A stretch of DNA of 64,000 nucleotides. It comes from Odontocerum albicorne. Lineage: Eukaryota > Arthropoda > Insecta > Trichoptera > Odontoceridae. Under the pieces are notes generated by a model. The model had not been told where the DNA came from. It was given only the letters and a program-made list of their open reading frames with translations, and searched no databases. Within the stretch, counting starts at the first letter, position 1; each line of letters opens with the position of its first letter. The translations under genes were made by a program, and so were the position numbers. Positions 10,575 through 22,570 of the stretch are shown here, in pieces. The stretch is taken from positions 16,073,064 through 16,137,063 of the forward strand of contig OX463841.1 of NCBI GenBank assembly GCA_949825065.1. Direction: 5' to 3'.

Positions 10575-11452
10575 TATTATTTTTTATCTCATCTGATTGT
10601 TTCTTTTACAAAATAAAAGGCCATAAAAACTTATTTATTTTTATTTCCTTTAAAAATAATCTTTAACGTTCATTTGATAAAAAGGGTGAAAAAAAAACGC
10701 GTTGAGTGGGTTGAATATCTTGAACTAATAAGTTATGAAAGATTATCTGAACCAATTTACAATGCAAGCATGAGTGGAAATCATGGTATACGACAACAGA
10801 AAAAATGTTATTGAATCAAATTAATTAAATTTTGAAGGTGTAAGGGACAAGAGAAACAGAAGAAACTAAGAGAAAATGTATTAATGTGGAAGATGCGAAT
10901 GAACTTAAATCCCATAAATAAGGTTTAATAACTTCAGTTTCCCATAAATTTATTTAACTTTTTATTAATTTTTTTTTTTCAGGTTCTTTGTACATTACAG
11001 GTTTCCCTAATTCGTACAAGGACTAAACATAACAAGTACAAAAAAAAACATGTATAAAACAGTTCAACATTTAAAAAACATGTATAAAACAGTTCAACAT
11101 TTTGAGACATAAAAACTAATGTAAAAATGTGTATGTTACACTAAACACTATGACAAAATGTAGCCTGTAAGATGATATAAAAATATTAAATTATTTCAAG
11201 TCCTACACTAAATTCAAGGGATGTTTCCTGAAGGAGCTGAGCGACACATGAAATTCGTCTATATGAGGACAAACACGGTTAAACAGTGTGATTGCTATAC
11301 CTACCGGCATCTCCAAAGGCAGGTTGGTTTGACTTATAGGTTGATAGAACATTTTGACTTATAGTTGTTTGACTTATAGGTTGATAGAATCAAGACTGTT
11401 GTTCTTGAGGACGGATGGGTTAACTAAATTACCCCTGAGCAAATAAAAAAAA
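10575..11452. repeat. AT-rich DNA with two short direct duplications
   Basis: A 32-bp unit containing ACATGTATAAAACAGTTCA is repeated twice at 11046-11104, and GACTTATAGGTTGATAGAA occurs twice at 11327-11390. Nothing else is recognised. Confidence 0.5.
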
Positions 11453-12417
11453 CTACTTGCAGCCCGTGAAATATTCACGGAAGTAAAACAAATCATACAT
11501 TTTTGAAATGCCGAATGGAGCAAGATCAGCTTAAAGTTTTTTGGTTCATAAATGTTTAAAGTTTAAAATTAAAAAGGTACATCTTGATTGATGAATTATT
11601 TAATTGTCAAAAATCTCTGTATACACGATGTTTTGTGTATAAACATTACTGTTGTTCAATTTAAATCGTTGATAAAGTTTTCCTTGAAGACTTGTTTCAG
11701 ATATATTGACTTTAATGTTTTCGCGTTTCCGACATCTTAAAAAAGCCACATATAATTGTCTGCATTAAAAAAAAGAGCATAAGATAAATAAACACAAGTA
11801 ATCATAAGGTTCAATATAATAGGAAATAAATGACTTATTTAATTAATAACAATTCAAAATAAATTGACATCTTCCCCTTTTACACCGGTTCGTTCAGTAT
11901 AATTTCAATCTGTTTCGAAGTATTAAACACAAGTAATTATAAAGTTCAATATATTAGGAAATAAATAAATTATTTAATGAATAACAATTCAAAATAAATT
12001 GGCATCGTCCCCTTTTACACCGGTTCGTTCAGTATAATTTCAATATGTTTCGAAGTAGTAAACACAAGTAATTATAAGGTTCAATATAATAGGAAATAAA
12101 TGAATTATTTAATGAATTACAATTCAAAATAAATTGGCATCGTACCCTTTTACACCGGTTCGTTCAGTATAATTTCAATATGTTTCGAAGTAGTAAACAC
12201 AAGTAATTATAAGGTTCAATATAATAGGAAATAAATGAATTATTTAATGAATTACAATTCAAAATAAATTGGCATCGTACCCTTTTACACCGGTTCGTTC
12301 AGTATAATTTCAATCTGTTTCGAAGTATTCCTCTCTCGCTCTCTTGTATTCAAAATTCAATTCTCGTATTCTTTCTTTGGCGACAACCGTACGGGTTTTG
12401 GCCTATTTATATTATGA
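11453..12417 (-). mobile_element. Helitron, non-autonomous, with internal 135-bp array
   Basis: Same family as 49039-49610. On the minus strand the 5' end reads TCATAATATAAATAGG after a host A, and the 3' end has the hairpin CCGTGAATATTTCACGG (11464-11480) seven bases before a terminal GTAG, a mutated CTAG. TC start, subterminal hairpin, CTRR end and insertion between A and T are Helitron hallmarks. The two copies correspond along most of their length apart from the internal array. No Rep/helicase is encoded. Confidence 0.8.
11791..12330. repeat. 135-bp tandem repeat, four copies
   Basis: Units start at 11791, 11926, 12061 and 12196 with AACACAAGTAAT and each contains CTTTTACACCGGTTCGTTCA. 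The sister Helitron at 49039 carries a single unit, so the array grew inside this Helitron copy. Confidence 0.95.
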
Positions 12418-13190
12418 TGGACACCCAATCGAAGAGATCTTCCCCCCTCTAATGCCTGTAACTAAGCATCCCCAGTAAGAAGACACTTGGATAAAGCCAG
12501 GGATAATATCCATACTCTCTCATGTAGAGACAACGGAGATTTTTTTTCTGAATGGAAAGAAAATATAATTTAAACTCAATTACACTGATTTTGAAAAAAA
12601 GTACTCACCAACAAAAACTGAGACTATATCGTTTACGCTTTGCATAATGATGTGTTTACCGTTAATTAATTACCACGTTGTCGACCAAATTGATATTTAA
12701 CAACTCATAAACATTCCATGTTCCTTTATGGAGTAAATAATAAAAATTTTAAGGCACAATTTTCTGTAACCAAATCAACGAAGACAAATATCTACAAAGA
12801 TGAGCATGTGATTATTTTTAATGGCTCACCTTAAGGCAGGTAATAAAATTAAACATCCGTTTCTAACAGTTCTACTATAATGTCTTCCGCTAATATTGAG
12901 TCATCCCATTGGCCAAAATGATTGATGAATATTAACGGGCCAAAGTGACGAAAATAATGGCTTAATGTATTTTGCGTTAGGGCGATGAACGCTGATGATG
13001 GGCTAGGCATGTGTCACTTTAGTAAAATAATTTGCTTATATTAAAGTCAACATTATTAATTAAATTGGTTAAATCAGTGGTAACTTAGTTTTTGGGGAGT
13101 ATAAAGAAGATACATTTCTTAATCAATCAATAAATTCTTAATTATTCGTTTCTTGAACGGAGTTATTGGGTTAAATACTCCAATCTATGT
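12418..13190. other. No recognisable feature
   Basis: AT-rich DNA; no open frames, repeats or terminal structures of note. Confidence 0.4.
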
Positions 13191-13194
13191 GCAT

Positions 13195-13510
13195 GTTATG
13201 TTGGCATGCTTTAAGAAGCGACTGAAAAAACTCTTAATTTTAAGTCAGTAAAATAACGTGTTTCATTCCCGATTTTTCCTTTCCTCTCCACCATCCCTTC
13301 CTTTCCTTTTGATTGAGGATATCTCACTTTATATGAAAAAGAATATTCGGGTGATTGTCCGTCTTTGTGGGGTTCGTGGGCATATGCTCACGTATGTGTT
13401 TATGGATTTCGTGGGGATGGATAGTTATTTGAATGATTTATGCAACCATGCAACTTGCTTTATTTACTTTTGTCTTCCCACCAGATTGTATTTGCAATAA
13501 AAGTGTTAAA
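13195..13510 (+). mobile_element. LINE-A 3' end
   Basis: Contains the end of a LINE coding region (GCATGCTTTAAGAAGCGACT, encoding the ACFKKRLKKLL-type C-terminus) and the long 3' segment shared with 26165-26775, 46510-47147 and 60853-61215. It ends AAAAGTGTTAAATAAATA. This copy lacks the LVGWKRLPPG block found in the others, apparently by a small deletion. Confidence 0.75.
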
Positions 13511-13534
13511 TAAATATGTTCAATAATTTTAAAT

Positions 13535-13747
13535 ATTGTATTGTTTTACACTTTTGTTGTATACAGTACAACCTGGCGTGCTTATTACCATGTGGCAATC
13601 TCTTCCAACCAACCAGAAAGATGTTAAAAAAGCCTTAAGGGAAAATCTGACTGGAATACTTAAAAAAATGGATTTCCAGCGAGATTTGAACCCGAAACCT
13701 CCGAGTTGGAAGACATGCGTCTTACCAACGAGGTCACGGAGGTCGTC
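13535..13747 (-). mobile_element. SINE-1, full length
   Basis: On the minus strand: a tRNA-like head with box A-like GACCTCGTTGGTAAGAC and box B GGGTTCAAATCTCGC, a unique body, then the tail CTGGTTGGTTGGAAGAGATT, GCCACATGGTAATAAGC, and GTACTGTATACAACAAAAGT followed by AATAC repeats. The tail resembles the 3' end of LINE-A. Pol III-transcribed SINE; host tRNA not identifiable. Confidence 0.85.
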
Positions 13748-13754
13748 ACAATAA

Positions 13755-14220
13755 TCATTATTATTATCCAATCAAACATTTTATGGTTGGAAAACTGTAG
13801 TTGGACCATGATACATTTTTGTAATATGAAAAATTGAGGAGTAAGAATTAAAAGAAGCTGTATGTCGTGATATCTATGAGGAAGATGAAAGGAAGTATGT
13901 CAACATAATAATGTTTGGTGCTCTATCATCGCTGATTACTTCAACAGGGAAATGACGGGATGGTATGTTTGTATCATTATAATTATCAAATCACTCGTTT
14001 TTTTAATTAATTAAAATACACATTGAGAGATGGAATTGTGAAACTATTGTAACAAAACAAATGTATATGTGTTTGAAATTAATGGAGGTAAACCAAGAAA
14101 ATAATTGGAGGAGATAATTGGAGAAATATTAGGGGAAGAAAAGCAAGAAGTAAGAGGAACAAAATAACTCGTATAGACTTAGACAACGTCAAAAGTGTGT
14201 GCGTGGATGTAAATATGAGA
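13755..14220. other. No recognisable feature
   Basis: A/G-rich on the plus strand around 13840-14150; no coding frame or repeat end is recognised. Confidence 0.4.
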
Positions 14221-14224
14221 CGAT

Positions 14225-14905
14225 CTGTCCTTTTCTTACCCTAAAAGAGACTTAGCGTGATGGTTTAACATACATATATACCATCACGTAATTTCTCTAT
14301 AGGGATAGGCAGAGAAGATAGAGTGCCAGACTCACCTCTTTGACATCCAAATACCTTCTTATATAACTACAATGATTTCTCTAATTTTTTTCTTCTTTCA
14401 AAAATGCATTAATTTGATCCAATCATGCTTTCTTGGGTTTTACTCTCACACGTCATCCATTCACATTTGCATTATACATCTGTTTTGTTAGTCTTCCTTC
14501 GTTCATTTGTTCCTCATGACCAAACCATATCGCCGTGTTATTCTGCATCTTGCTTAAAACGTCAGCCTTAAGTTTACATTAATCCCTTATCGCTTAATTC
14601 TGTATTCTGTCACTGATTGTCACTCCATGCATTTTTCTCGATGCACGGATTTCTACAGCATTTATTCAGATCATCTAAGTCTTTTTCCACGTCCACATTT
14701 CGCTCTCATACATCAAATTTGGCCCTAAAATACTCTTGTGGACTATCATCTTAACAGATTTTGATACTGTCCGGTTGGAGTATATATTTTTTATTTTCCC
14801 ATTGACTTTGTTTCCTATTACAACATGCCGTTCGATATCCCTCTTAACTCTTACATCATCTGAGAAAATACTACCCAAATAGCAGAATTCCTCCATTTGC
14901 TTCAA
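14225..14905 (-). mobile_element. LINE-C relic, longest copy
   Basis: The minus-strand frame 14675-14905 reads EEFCYLGSIFSDD and continues through HKSILGPNLMYESEMWTW, the region after the reverse transcriptase in RTE-like LINEs (normally ..L.YGSETW). Further downstream, in other frames, come pieces equivalent to the WFGHxxRM and WLDQI segments. The 3' end is a GGCGTGATGG-type tail. Several frameshifts. Confidence 0.7.
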
Positions 14906-14913
14906 TCTATCAT

Positions 14914-15032
14914 TTTATTCACCCATATGTCGCATTTACTTTTCTTTATTCACCCATATGTCTTCAATTTATTCACCTATATGTCGCATTTACTTTTCTT
15001 TATTCACCCATATGTCGCATTTACTTTTCTCA
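14914..15032. repeat. Minisatellite TTATTCACCCATATGTCGCA, about four units
   Basis: The unit of roughly 31 bp contains CACCCATATGTCGCATTTAC and TTTTCTTTA. One unit is shortened. It lies directly upstream (plus coordinates) of the LINE-C copy's 5' boundary. Confidence 0.85.
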
Positions 15033-15279
15033 TCGCATTAACATTACTTTGGATTTTGCAACATTCATTCCAAAATGTTTCTTAGTATGTATGTATCATA
15101 TGTATTGTATAATTATGCCTTTTTTTAAATATCAAATAAAATTGCTACATTTATATACACACGAAGAAAAACTATAATTGATAATTGGAAGGAAATAAAT
15201 ATTGTCCCAAGTCGCTGACCGATAATAACCCACATGCTCCATTTTTGTCAGCGGACTCAGTATATGAAGAAATAATACT

Positions 15280-15520
15280 ATGCGCGTCCTTCGGCAAACC
15301 AGTACGAACGCTTTTTTGCAGCCGAGACTCCGCAAGAGTGTTCCACGGAAGAAATGCTCGTGGGCAGTGCGTGTCCGGATATGGGCATGCGAGGCACACC
15401 AGTTCTGGTACAGGTCTCCGGTCCCTGGTCACTCCCATTCGGAATGGTCCATCGGCCCCTGCAGCCCGTTACTCTGCGCTATACCGGCCCCTGACTGTTG
15501 CGTCCACCTGTAACCTTCCA
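15280..15520. other. GC-rich islet with open frames on both strands
   Basis: A local GC-rich patch in AT-rich surroundings. The plus strand is open for 145 codons (15185-15622) and the minus strand for 88 (15172-15438), so open frames alone mean little. A possible splice acceptor CTTTTTTGCAG ends at 15321 and weak donors lie at 15408 and 15414. I recognise no protein family in any frame. It could be an exon, or a fragment of an unrecognised element. Confidence 0.25.
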
Positions 15521-15759
15521 ACATTTTATCTCGTCACTTGTTCCAATTTTATACAACTTGTCCTTGAAGTGAGGGAACTCTTTTTTTATCATCATCTTAA
15601 TGAATTTTCGATGATAGAATAAAAATTAATACTATGATAGTATATTTAAACAATCAAAACCAGGTGTTATTTTTTTTAATAGGCAACCCACCCACACTAG
15701 GATAATGTGTGTCACACTAAAGTCAAAACTGCAATTATAAGAGTCGATATACATACATA

Positions 15760-16065
15760 CATATTGTATTATATGTGTACATCATTAAGCCGTGTCCCTC
15801 GCGGGGCTGGCCGAGATAACAGATCTCCAAACTTTTCTATAAAAGTACACACCTTTCCCCTCCACCAAATTCTAACATCTCGTCATGCACAATCTACTAT
15901 TACTCAAACTTTTCACTTTATCTTTTTTTTTAAATCAGGTTTATTTAGTCCTGCCACGTTTTCTACAGTCTACCTCTTGCACGCATACCTTGCACTTCAG
16001 AATTCTATACTCGCTTAGTAATTATATCGTCATTCATTCTCTCCACATATCCAAATCAATATAAT
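15760..16065 (-). mobile_element. Probable LINE-C 3' tail, degenerate
   Basis: The TACATACATACATAT run followed by a GGGGCTGGCCGAGATAACAG segment resembles the tail and 3' region of LINE-C (compare 14270 and 37740). Homology further in is weak. Confidence 0.35.
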
Positions 16066-16235
16066 TAATGAAATAAATAAAAAAACAGCAAATTTAGACA
16101 ATTTAAAGGCTCAACTGATAAATAATAATAAAATGACAATATAACATATAGCGCCATCGTCACCTCAAGGGCGCTCAAACTCGAGCCCATTAATATTGAC
16201 AGATAAAAATATTACAAAATAAATATATAAGTTAA

Positions 16236-16440
16236 CTATAAGAATAGGAAGGTAGTGGCTGCGGCCGTTAGATTTGGTACTCCCTGCATCTATGTTACAT
16301 ATGTTCAGAAAAATATATTTTGTTAGAAAATCGTACAAAATTTCTTGAGGGAAGACGAACTACAAAGAAACCTTTGTAACATAGATCCTCCGATATGTGG
16401 TAGTAACACATTCGATTTTCCTAGTATACTAAATCACAAC
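16236..16440 (+). repeat. Dispersed repeat family X, copy 2
   Basis: Shares AATAGGAAGGTAGTGGCTGC, GACGAACTACAAAGAAAC and TAGTAACACATTCG with the other family X copies. No coding content. Confidence 0.65.
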
Positions 16441-16489
16441 GAAATTTTATAAACCTATGCTTTCAACTTGTTTGTTACTTATAATATAT

Positions 16490-16580
16490 GGGTTCGAGTT
16501 CCGTGCTGGAACGCAGTTGAGGACAGTTTATTCTCTAAACGGCGCTATATAAATTGTCCTTTTATTAATTTGATTAATAC
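16490..16580 (+). mobile_element. LINE-B 3' tail
   Basis: The block CAGTTGAGGACAG, TCTCTAAACGGCGCTATATA and ATTGTCCTTTTATTAAT matches the end of the LINE at 38120-38450. Severely truncated insertion. Confidence 0.6.
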
Positions 16581-16795
16581 TGAATGGCATCGGTCAACCT
16601 ACCTTCAATAAGATTCAAGTCTTGTTATTTTATTTGATATATAAGTTGCATAAGGCAATCCCTCATAATTGAGTATATTTCTCACCTAACCTTCGGATAG
16701 AAGACGCCTGTGAGTATATTGGTTTATCATGTGCAAACTGTTGCAGTTCAGTAAATACACACAGAGTATTTGTTGAGAAATCAAACTCAAAGTTT

Positions 16796-16980
16796 TTTTA
16801 ACCTGGTGAGTTTATTGTCATGTGGCAATCTCTTCCAACCAACCAGAAATATGTTTTATAGGCCCTAAGTGTAACCAGACTGGAATCCTATTTTAAAAAA
16901 TCTGGGTTCCAGCGGGGATCGTACCCGCAACCTCCGGATCGGCAGACAAGTGTCTTACCACCAGGCCACGGAGGTCGTCG
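16796..16980 (-). mobile_element. SINE-1, poly(A)-tailed subtype
   Basis: Minus strand: head GTGGCCTGGTGGTAAGACAC with box A, then a box B region GGTTGCGGGTACGATCCCCG, body, and tail ending ..AACTCACCAGGT followed by A residues. Unlike the 13535 copy it stops at CCAGGT without the AATAC repeat, like the copy at 38728. Well preserved. Confidence 0.85.
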
Positions 16981-16984
16981 TCGA

Positions 16985-17670
16985 GTTCCTGTGGCAAGGA
17001 AATTAAAATTCCAAGACGATTTGCTTCAGCCATTTGATCTATAGCATGCGAATTGACTAAAAACAAGTGCGTCAAGAACGCTCATCATGAAGAAAAATAT
17101 TATTTTTCATTCTTTTATTTTGATAAATACACAAAACCAAATAAATTCTCACTTCCTCACAAAACTCACTTGTTCACTTAAAATATCAGTCGGTTGTAAA
17201 AACATTAAGTCAAATGAAGTAAAAACATTAAAAAAAATAATGAAAACGATTTCTTAACGTTAATGGAATGTGTTATTAATACGAGTATGCACCGAAAAAA
17301 ATGGGTAATTGAAACGAATTAAAAAATAATTATAGCTAATTTTAAAAGCTACAGAAATAAACGGTGATGCATTTTTGTGTTTCATTTCAAATCAAAATAA
17401 TTTTTATTTCGTTCTAAGCTTTAATATACATTTACTAAGAGTTTGGATTTTACATAAGATTAAACCTATTTGATTTTTCTCAGACAGTAACTGATCTTTT
17501 CAATATAAGTAAACACGATAATTGGCTTCAATGTGCACTGGATTGGAATATAATTGGTGTAAATACTATAACGGCTCTAGATATAAATCAATCCAGCAAT
17601 CAATCCCTTTGAAACCATGGTTTAATATAATGAGAATGAACAAAATGGAAGTATCAATCAATTATATGTC
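16985..17670. other. No recognisable feature
   Basis: Very AT-rich, no repeats or open frames of note. Confidence 0.4.
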
Positions 17671-17673
17671 GCT

Positions 17674-18158
17674 TGGGCCTCGGCTACACAGGTAGGAGCC
17701 TCGCTTGGTGCTTAGAGCTACACTGTGAGATAGGCGACATATCCTACCGAACCAACGCACTGCATACTATCGCAATGGCCACACTGCACTATTAGCGCCA
17801 CTCTACTTGACGATTAGTCACCTATTGAGTCTCCTAGCGAACAGACGTGTTGGTGAATTTTATTGTGTCACCAAGTGATTTTACAAGATGGCGGAAGTTT
17901 TAATAACAGCTGCGTATAAAAGGTAGCCTTTGTGGAACCAATCGAGCAAATTATACAAAAATGTACCTGTAATATAAAATCACTTTGGTAAGTTGTAATG
18001 AAATTGATAAGTCTTGAGAGTGGCATCGTTTAATGACTCAACCGCTCCCAAATGCCAAATGAATTTGTGCAAAGTACTTTGGTGTGGCCAAGCATGAAGT
18101 CACCTAGTCTATCAGTCACGTAGCACCTAGCGAAGCTCTTTGGTGTGGCCTTAGCCTT
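17674..18158 (+). mobile_element. MITE-1, TIR DNA transposon without ORF
   Basis: Ends are imperfect inverted repeats: GGGCCTCGGCTACACAGG at left and TTTGGTGTGGCCTTAGCC at right, each followed inward by an AAGC..TCGCTAGGTGC-type block. A close relative runs in reverse at 43549-44055 and a truncated one lies at 28990-29213. Shared internal landmarks are TTTTACAAGATGGCGGAAGT and CGAGCAAATTATACAAAAAT. No transposase; superfamily uncertain. Confidence 0.7.
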
Positions 18159-18159
18159 A

Positions 18160-18800
18160 CGGATGTAACAATGCATGGTGGCTAGTCACCTTTACAAAAT
18201 GAGTATTGTGGAGGATCACGGCTGCAAGTGTGGACTGTAAATCACGTGTTTTTTTGGTTGTCCTTCACGTGTAAATTTAATTTATTAAATCAATTTTAAA
18301 ATAACATTTTGGATTTTATGTTGTGACTGAAATCATCCTAGTTAGGTTGGGTTGTTTATTTAAAAAATCTCACGTAAAGGGTTAAATTTTGCTAAATTAT
18401 ATTCTCCTGCAAAAAACGTACATCTTAGTATGTGGAATTTAACGGAAGTTTCAAGCGTACATTAATTATTGATATTTATAAATGATTTCCAACTTTCTGA
18501 TTGAGAAACACTGTTTCAACACGACCTACACGCTTTAGTAGTACGCTCCGCGACCGGTCCTCCGTAGGATATATTGTACGAGTGTTATCCATTTGATACG
18601 CGAGAAGTAATTTTACCACAATGACACTTCTGGGTGGTTCACCATACATACTGGAGAAATTCCAAGCACTTTGTTATTATACATTGCCAATGTTAAATGC
18701 ACTCGGCTTCAATTTTAACACTCATAGTGAAATATTTTACAATTTAACAAGATAAATCTTAAACCAAAGTAACACAACATGATTTCTATAGCACTGTTTG
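18160..18800. other. No recognisable feature
   Basis: Mostly AT-rich, with a short GC-richer patch at 18540-18570. No coding or repeat evidence. Confidence 0.4.
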
Positions 18801-18805
18801 GTGGC

Positions 18806-19160
18806 TAAAATCACTTCGAGCTTGCTATATTGAGCGTCTCTCAAAATCCCTTCGGTCTTGCAATATTGAGCGTCTCTCAAAATCCCTTCAAGAGCTTGCT
18901 ATATTGAGCGTCTTTTAAAATCATTTCGAGCTTGCTATATTGAGCGTCCATCAAATCTATTCGAGCTTGCTATATTGAGCGTCTCTCAAAATCACTTCGA
19001 GCTTGCTATATTGAACATCTTTTAAAATCACTTCGAGCTTGCTATATTGAGCGTCTATCAAAATCTATTCGAGCTTGCTATATTGAGCGTCTCTCAAAAT
19101 CACTTCGAGCTTGCTATATTGAGCGCCTCTCAAAATCACTTAGAGCTTGTTCTATTGCAC
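18806..19160. repeat. 36-bp minisatellite, about ten units
   Basis: The unit contains TCGAGCTTGCTATATTGAGC followed by GTCTCTCAAAATCACT. Units differ by point changes such as CTTTT for CTCTC, and some lack a base. Confidence 0.95.
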
Positions 19161-19164
19161 AAAG

Positions 19165-20125
19165 AAGTAGATAATTTCACGCCACAAGCTACCAACTGCA
19201 AAACTCTATAATTAATATCTCAATCTATTGGATTTTATTATAGTTACTTAAACATCAGGGGTTTTGTAGCAAAAAGCTGGTTTATAACAAAAAATTGGTT
19301 TATAACAAATATGGCTGTATTCGAGAAAAAATAAAACGTGCTTTCCCCATGTTACTAATAAAGCGTTGATTTGATATTATATGTATATAATATTTTATAT
19401 TTCTCGTTCTCTTTAAAAAAAAAGAAGTTATCTCTCCATTTACAAAACAAGAGCATTATTATGCTTCAAATACAGTTCAAAGGTTTTCCCGAAATGGTTT
19501 CTTCTTTCGACCATATTCTTTTACAACTTTAATTATGGGCACGTTTGTTATTGGATTTAATCTTCTCTCGATATTTGACACGATGTATTGTATGATCGTT
19601 TCCAAATAAAACTAGTTTAATAGGTGTCTAGAGTATCGTTGAAAACCTAGCTTTGCCGTATCTTTTGTAACATGACCCATTTTGATTTTGTAATCTTATT
19701 TGTTTGCCTTGTCTCTTCTGCTTAGGCATTATTGAACCCACACTGGGGAAGAAGTTTATGGGTTTTTTATTGCTGCAGACACGGTTTCCCGTGGACTGTC
19801 TGTCGGCAAATGAGATCACCGTAATTGACGACCTCTTCCATTAGATTTATTGGTTTAGTTTTAAACTGACCATCATTGAATTAGTTAAGGTACTTGTGTA
19901 AAGAAAACAGAGTTTTGATTTTATCGTAGTGAAGTAAAAATATATGAAACTGATACTAAATGGTCACAAAAAAATCTGATATTTAGTTAGTTTAAAAAAG
20001 TCTTGAAAATGTTTCATTGTAAGTTATCACATTACAAGACGTTTCATAGTATATTTTTGACGTTTCAGAGCTGTTACGAGTATAATATTGTACTTTTGTA
20101 GTGAACAATACTTGTATATAACATA
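19165..20125. other. No recognisable feature
   Basis: AT-rich. A 63-codon minus-strand frame at 19628-19819 shows no family resemblance and is probably chance. Confidence 0.4.
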
Positions 20126-20128
20126 CTA

Positions 20129-21040
20129 CCTTGATCAAAAAGTTTTAGGACTTTATTCATAAAATTGAAAATACAAGTTTATTCATCAAATCGATATGGT
20201 CCCCTTCAAAGTACTCCCCATCGACTGCAACGCACTTACGCCAGCGATTGATCCAATCCTTGAAACACCGCTGGTACTCAATTTTCGGTATGTCCATCAG
20301 AGCCGTCTTCGATTTTTTCATGACATCTTCTCGGGTGCTGTAACGCGTTCCGTGAAGCGGTTTTTTAAGTCGGTTGAACAGGAAAAAGTCGCAGGGAGCC
20401 AGATCAGGTGAATTCAAAGGCTGCTGGATAGTAGTCGTGTTGTTTTTGATCAAAAACTCATAGAAATCATGTCTTTCGCGATTTCAACGCGGTCCTTTTT
20501 TTTGCATGAAATTGAGATCTTTCGACACCAGTTTTGCAGCGAAACGTCTGAGGCCCAAATCACTAACCAAAATGTCTTGAGCGGATCCATAAGCGATGTT
20601 CAAGTCCTCTGCTAGTTCTCTGATTGTCAATTTGCGGTTTTCGGCCAACATATCTTTGATTTTATCGATGGTTTCATCGGTTTTCGACTGCCACTGCGTT
20701 TGTCATCCTCGACCGACTCATGACCACTTCTAAAGCGTTCGTGCCACAGAAAAACACTTCTCCAACATTTCCAAGGTCTGCGGACGGTTAAATCCGTTTT
20801 TCACACAAAATTTAATGCAAACTCGTTGATGCCATTTTTAAACTTGTAAAAAATCGAAAACACGCATAAAGATAGATGTACTCAGTACAGCGTAACTTTT
20901 ACAAATGTCAAGCTATGACGCTGAAATTTGGAGAGAAGTGTCGATGATAGATGTGGTAACCTAACAAAAAAAACAGAATTCCAATCGAGTGACTGACAGC
21001 GCCACACGGTGGCCGGTCCTAAATTCACGGAATTAAATAC
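20129..21040 (-). mobile_element. mariner transposon relic, internally deleted
   Basis: Minus strand. The N-terminal HTH region reads FCVKNGFNRPQTLEMLEKCF, continues as SVEDDKRSGS and then IRELAEDLNIAYGSAQDILV, the mariner paired-like domain. The C-terminal frame 20157-20453 contains NSPDLAPCDFFLFNRLKKPL with the third catalytic Asp, and ends WRKCVAVDGEYFEGDHIDLM. The central part with the first two catalytic Asp is deleted between LNFMQKK and FYEFLIKNN. Left terminus CCTTGATCAAAAAGTTTTAG follows a TA; the right terminus is decayed but keeps GTCCTAAA. Non-functional. Confidence 0.85.
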
Positions 21041-21044
21041 TCAG

Positions 21045-21980
21045 TACTCGTGACACGTTTTATATCAATTTACCAAATAAACAACTACGTTTAACACAAC
21101 AATGCCGCATCGACACATCTCCAAACAGTTTAGTGTCGAAACTATAAAATCTTCACTCGCGATTATTATTTATTCAACATTAAATCAGTACTTGAATAAA
21201 AATAAATTATTTTAATTTCATGATGGAATTATTACAGCGCGCTTCATTTTGTTTACAAAAGTGAAAATACGTGCGACATCTGTTATTTTAAAACAGCACT
21301 TTCTTAAAAATTATTTATAATAATGTGGTATATGGATGACATCTATTTTTAGATTTTATAATATTTTTTTTTTAAAATATGTCTATAGTTAAAAAAATCT
21401 AGGATGAGTCATGTGGCGTTTAAAACTTCATGTCTCAAAGGGATGGGGTAAAACCTTTTTTTACAAATCAAATAGTTTTTTTATAAATCGAAAAATTGTT
21501 TTTCTCTAAACTGACGTTTTAATTTCTAATTTTCATTATACTGACTTTCTAATGTATTGTATGATTTGTAACTATCTTTAAATAGGCCAAGATCCACAAT
21601 GAATTAATACTAATTACGAACATCCATCCACAATGAATTAATACTAATTCATTTTAGGTATAAAAAAAATCGAAAATCCAATTATCGTATACCCCATCCT
21701 TAGCCAATGCAGACTAACGTAGTGACTTTTGACAAACGTCACCAAATATTATTTGATTTTAACAAACTGCCACATTTTTGCTAATTTGTAACAAGATGTA
21801 TTAATTTGTCATTATTGTTAGTTTTTTGTAATGTATTTACCTAAATAACTTGCTATTTATTAGAATCGAGGCTTATATTAAAGTTGATAAAATAATTAAA
21901 AACTGAACGTCGTTACAAGGTTGTATTGGGGCAAATTTGTGAGCTGTCACACGACTCATCCTAGATTTTCTGAACTATAG
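21045..21980. repeat. AT-rich DNA with one 28-bp duplication
   Basis: TCCACAATGAATTAATACTA is repeated at 21594 and 21628. Nothing else is recognised. Confidence 0.5.
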
Positions 21981-21984
21981 TTAA

Positions 21985-22445
21985 GTTTCGTCTTCGTAAC
22001 ATTCATGAATGGTGCGGAAACTTGGATTCGAAGAGCAAGCGAGAGACATAGAATAATATACATGCATTTGAAATGTGGGGCTGGAGAAGCATGTTACAAA
22101 TTCCATGACCAGCAAGGCGAACTAACGCCTCCATTCTCGTAGAACTGAAAATCACCGACAGATTGTCGACAATATACCTTCGGCTAGTCCTTCGATTATT
22201 TAGGCATATCGCTCGTGGACATGGAGACAGTTGGGAGAGGTTCGTGGTTAATGGAAGCGTGAAAGGACTACACACAAGAGGAAGATTCTCAATGTACTGG
22301 ACTGACCAAGCGATATACCCAACTGGACTATCCTTAACAACTGCCGTTCGAGCCGCGGAGTGTACAGATGGATGGAGAGGGTCGTCAGAGGCTATTGTGG
22401 AGTCACGATGCCTAGTTATGAACTACACGACAGAATGATGATGAA
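21985..22445 (+). mobile_element. RTE-3 LINE, C-terminal region
   Basis: Translates, with frameshifts, to HAFEMWGWRSMLQIP, RRTNASILVELKITDRLST, LRLFRHIARGHGDSWERFV and RGRFSMYWTDQ, then AVRAAECTDGWRG. This is the conserved region after the reverse transcriptase of RTE-type LINEs common in insects. Similar relics lie at 51010-51555 and 55494-55690. 5'-truncated; the tail ends in a GATGATGAAT-like repeat. Confidence 0.75.
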
Positions 22446-22455
22446 TTATATTTTC

Positions 22456-22570
22456 ACTTCAAAGCATTCCAGATAGATCTGGGAAGTTATTGTAATTATT
22501 TGTAGTCCTAATAAATGCATTCCGGATAGATCTGGGAAGTTATTGTAATTATTTGTAGTCCTAATAAATG
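22456..22570. repeat. 54-bp direct duplication
   Basis: Two nearly identical tandem copies containing GATAGATCTGGGAAGTTATT and ATTTGTAGTCCTAATAAATG. Confidence 0.9.

Noticed and set aside
13536..13754. Genuine tRNA gene at the SINE-1 head
   Set aside because: Box A and B are present but no acceptor stem closes, and the sequence continues into a SINE body and LINE-like tail repeated elsewhere.
15185..15622. 145-codon ORF as a confident gene
   Set aside because: GC-rich DNA leaves several frames open on both strands, and no domain is recognised; kept only as a low-confidence islet.
22003..22275. Minus-strand 90-codon ORF
   Set aside because: Antisense shadow of the RTE-3 LINE.
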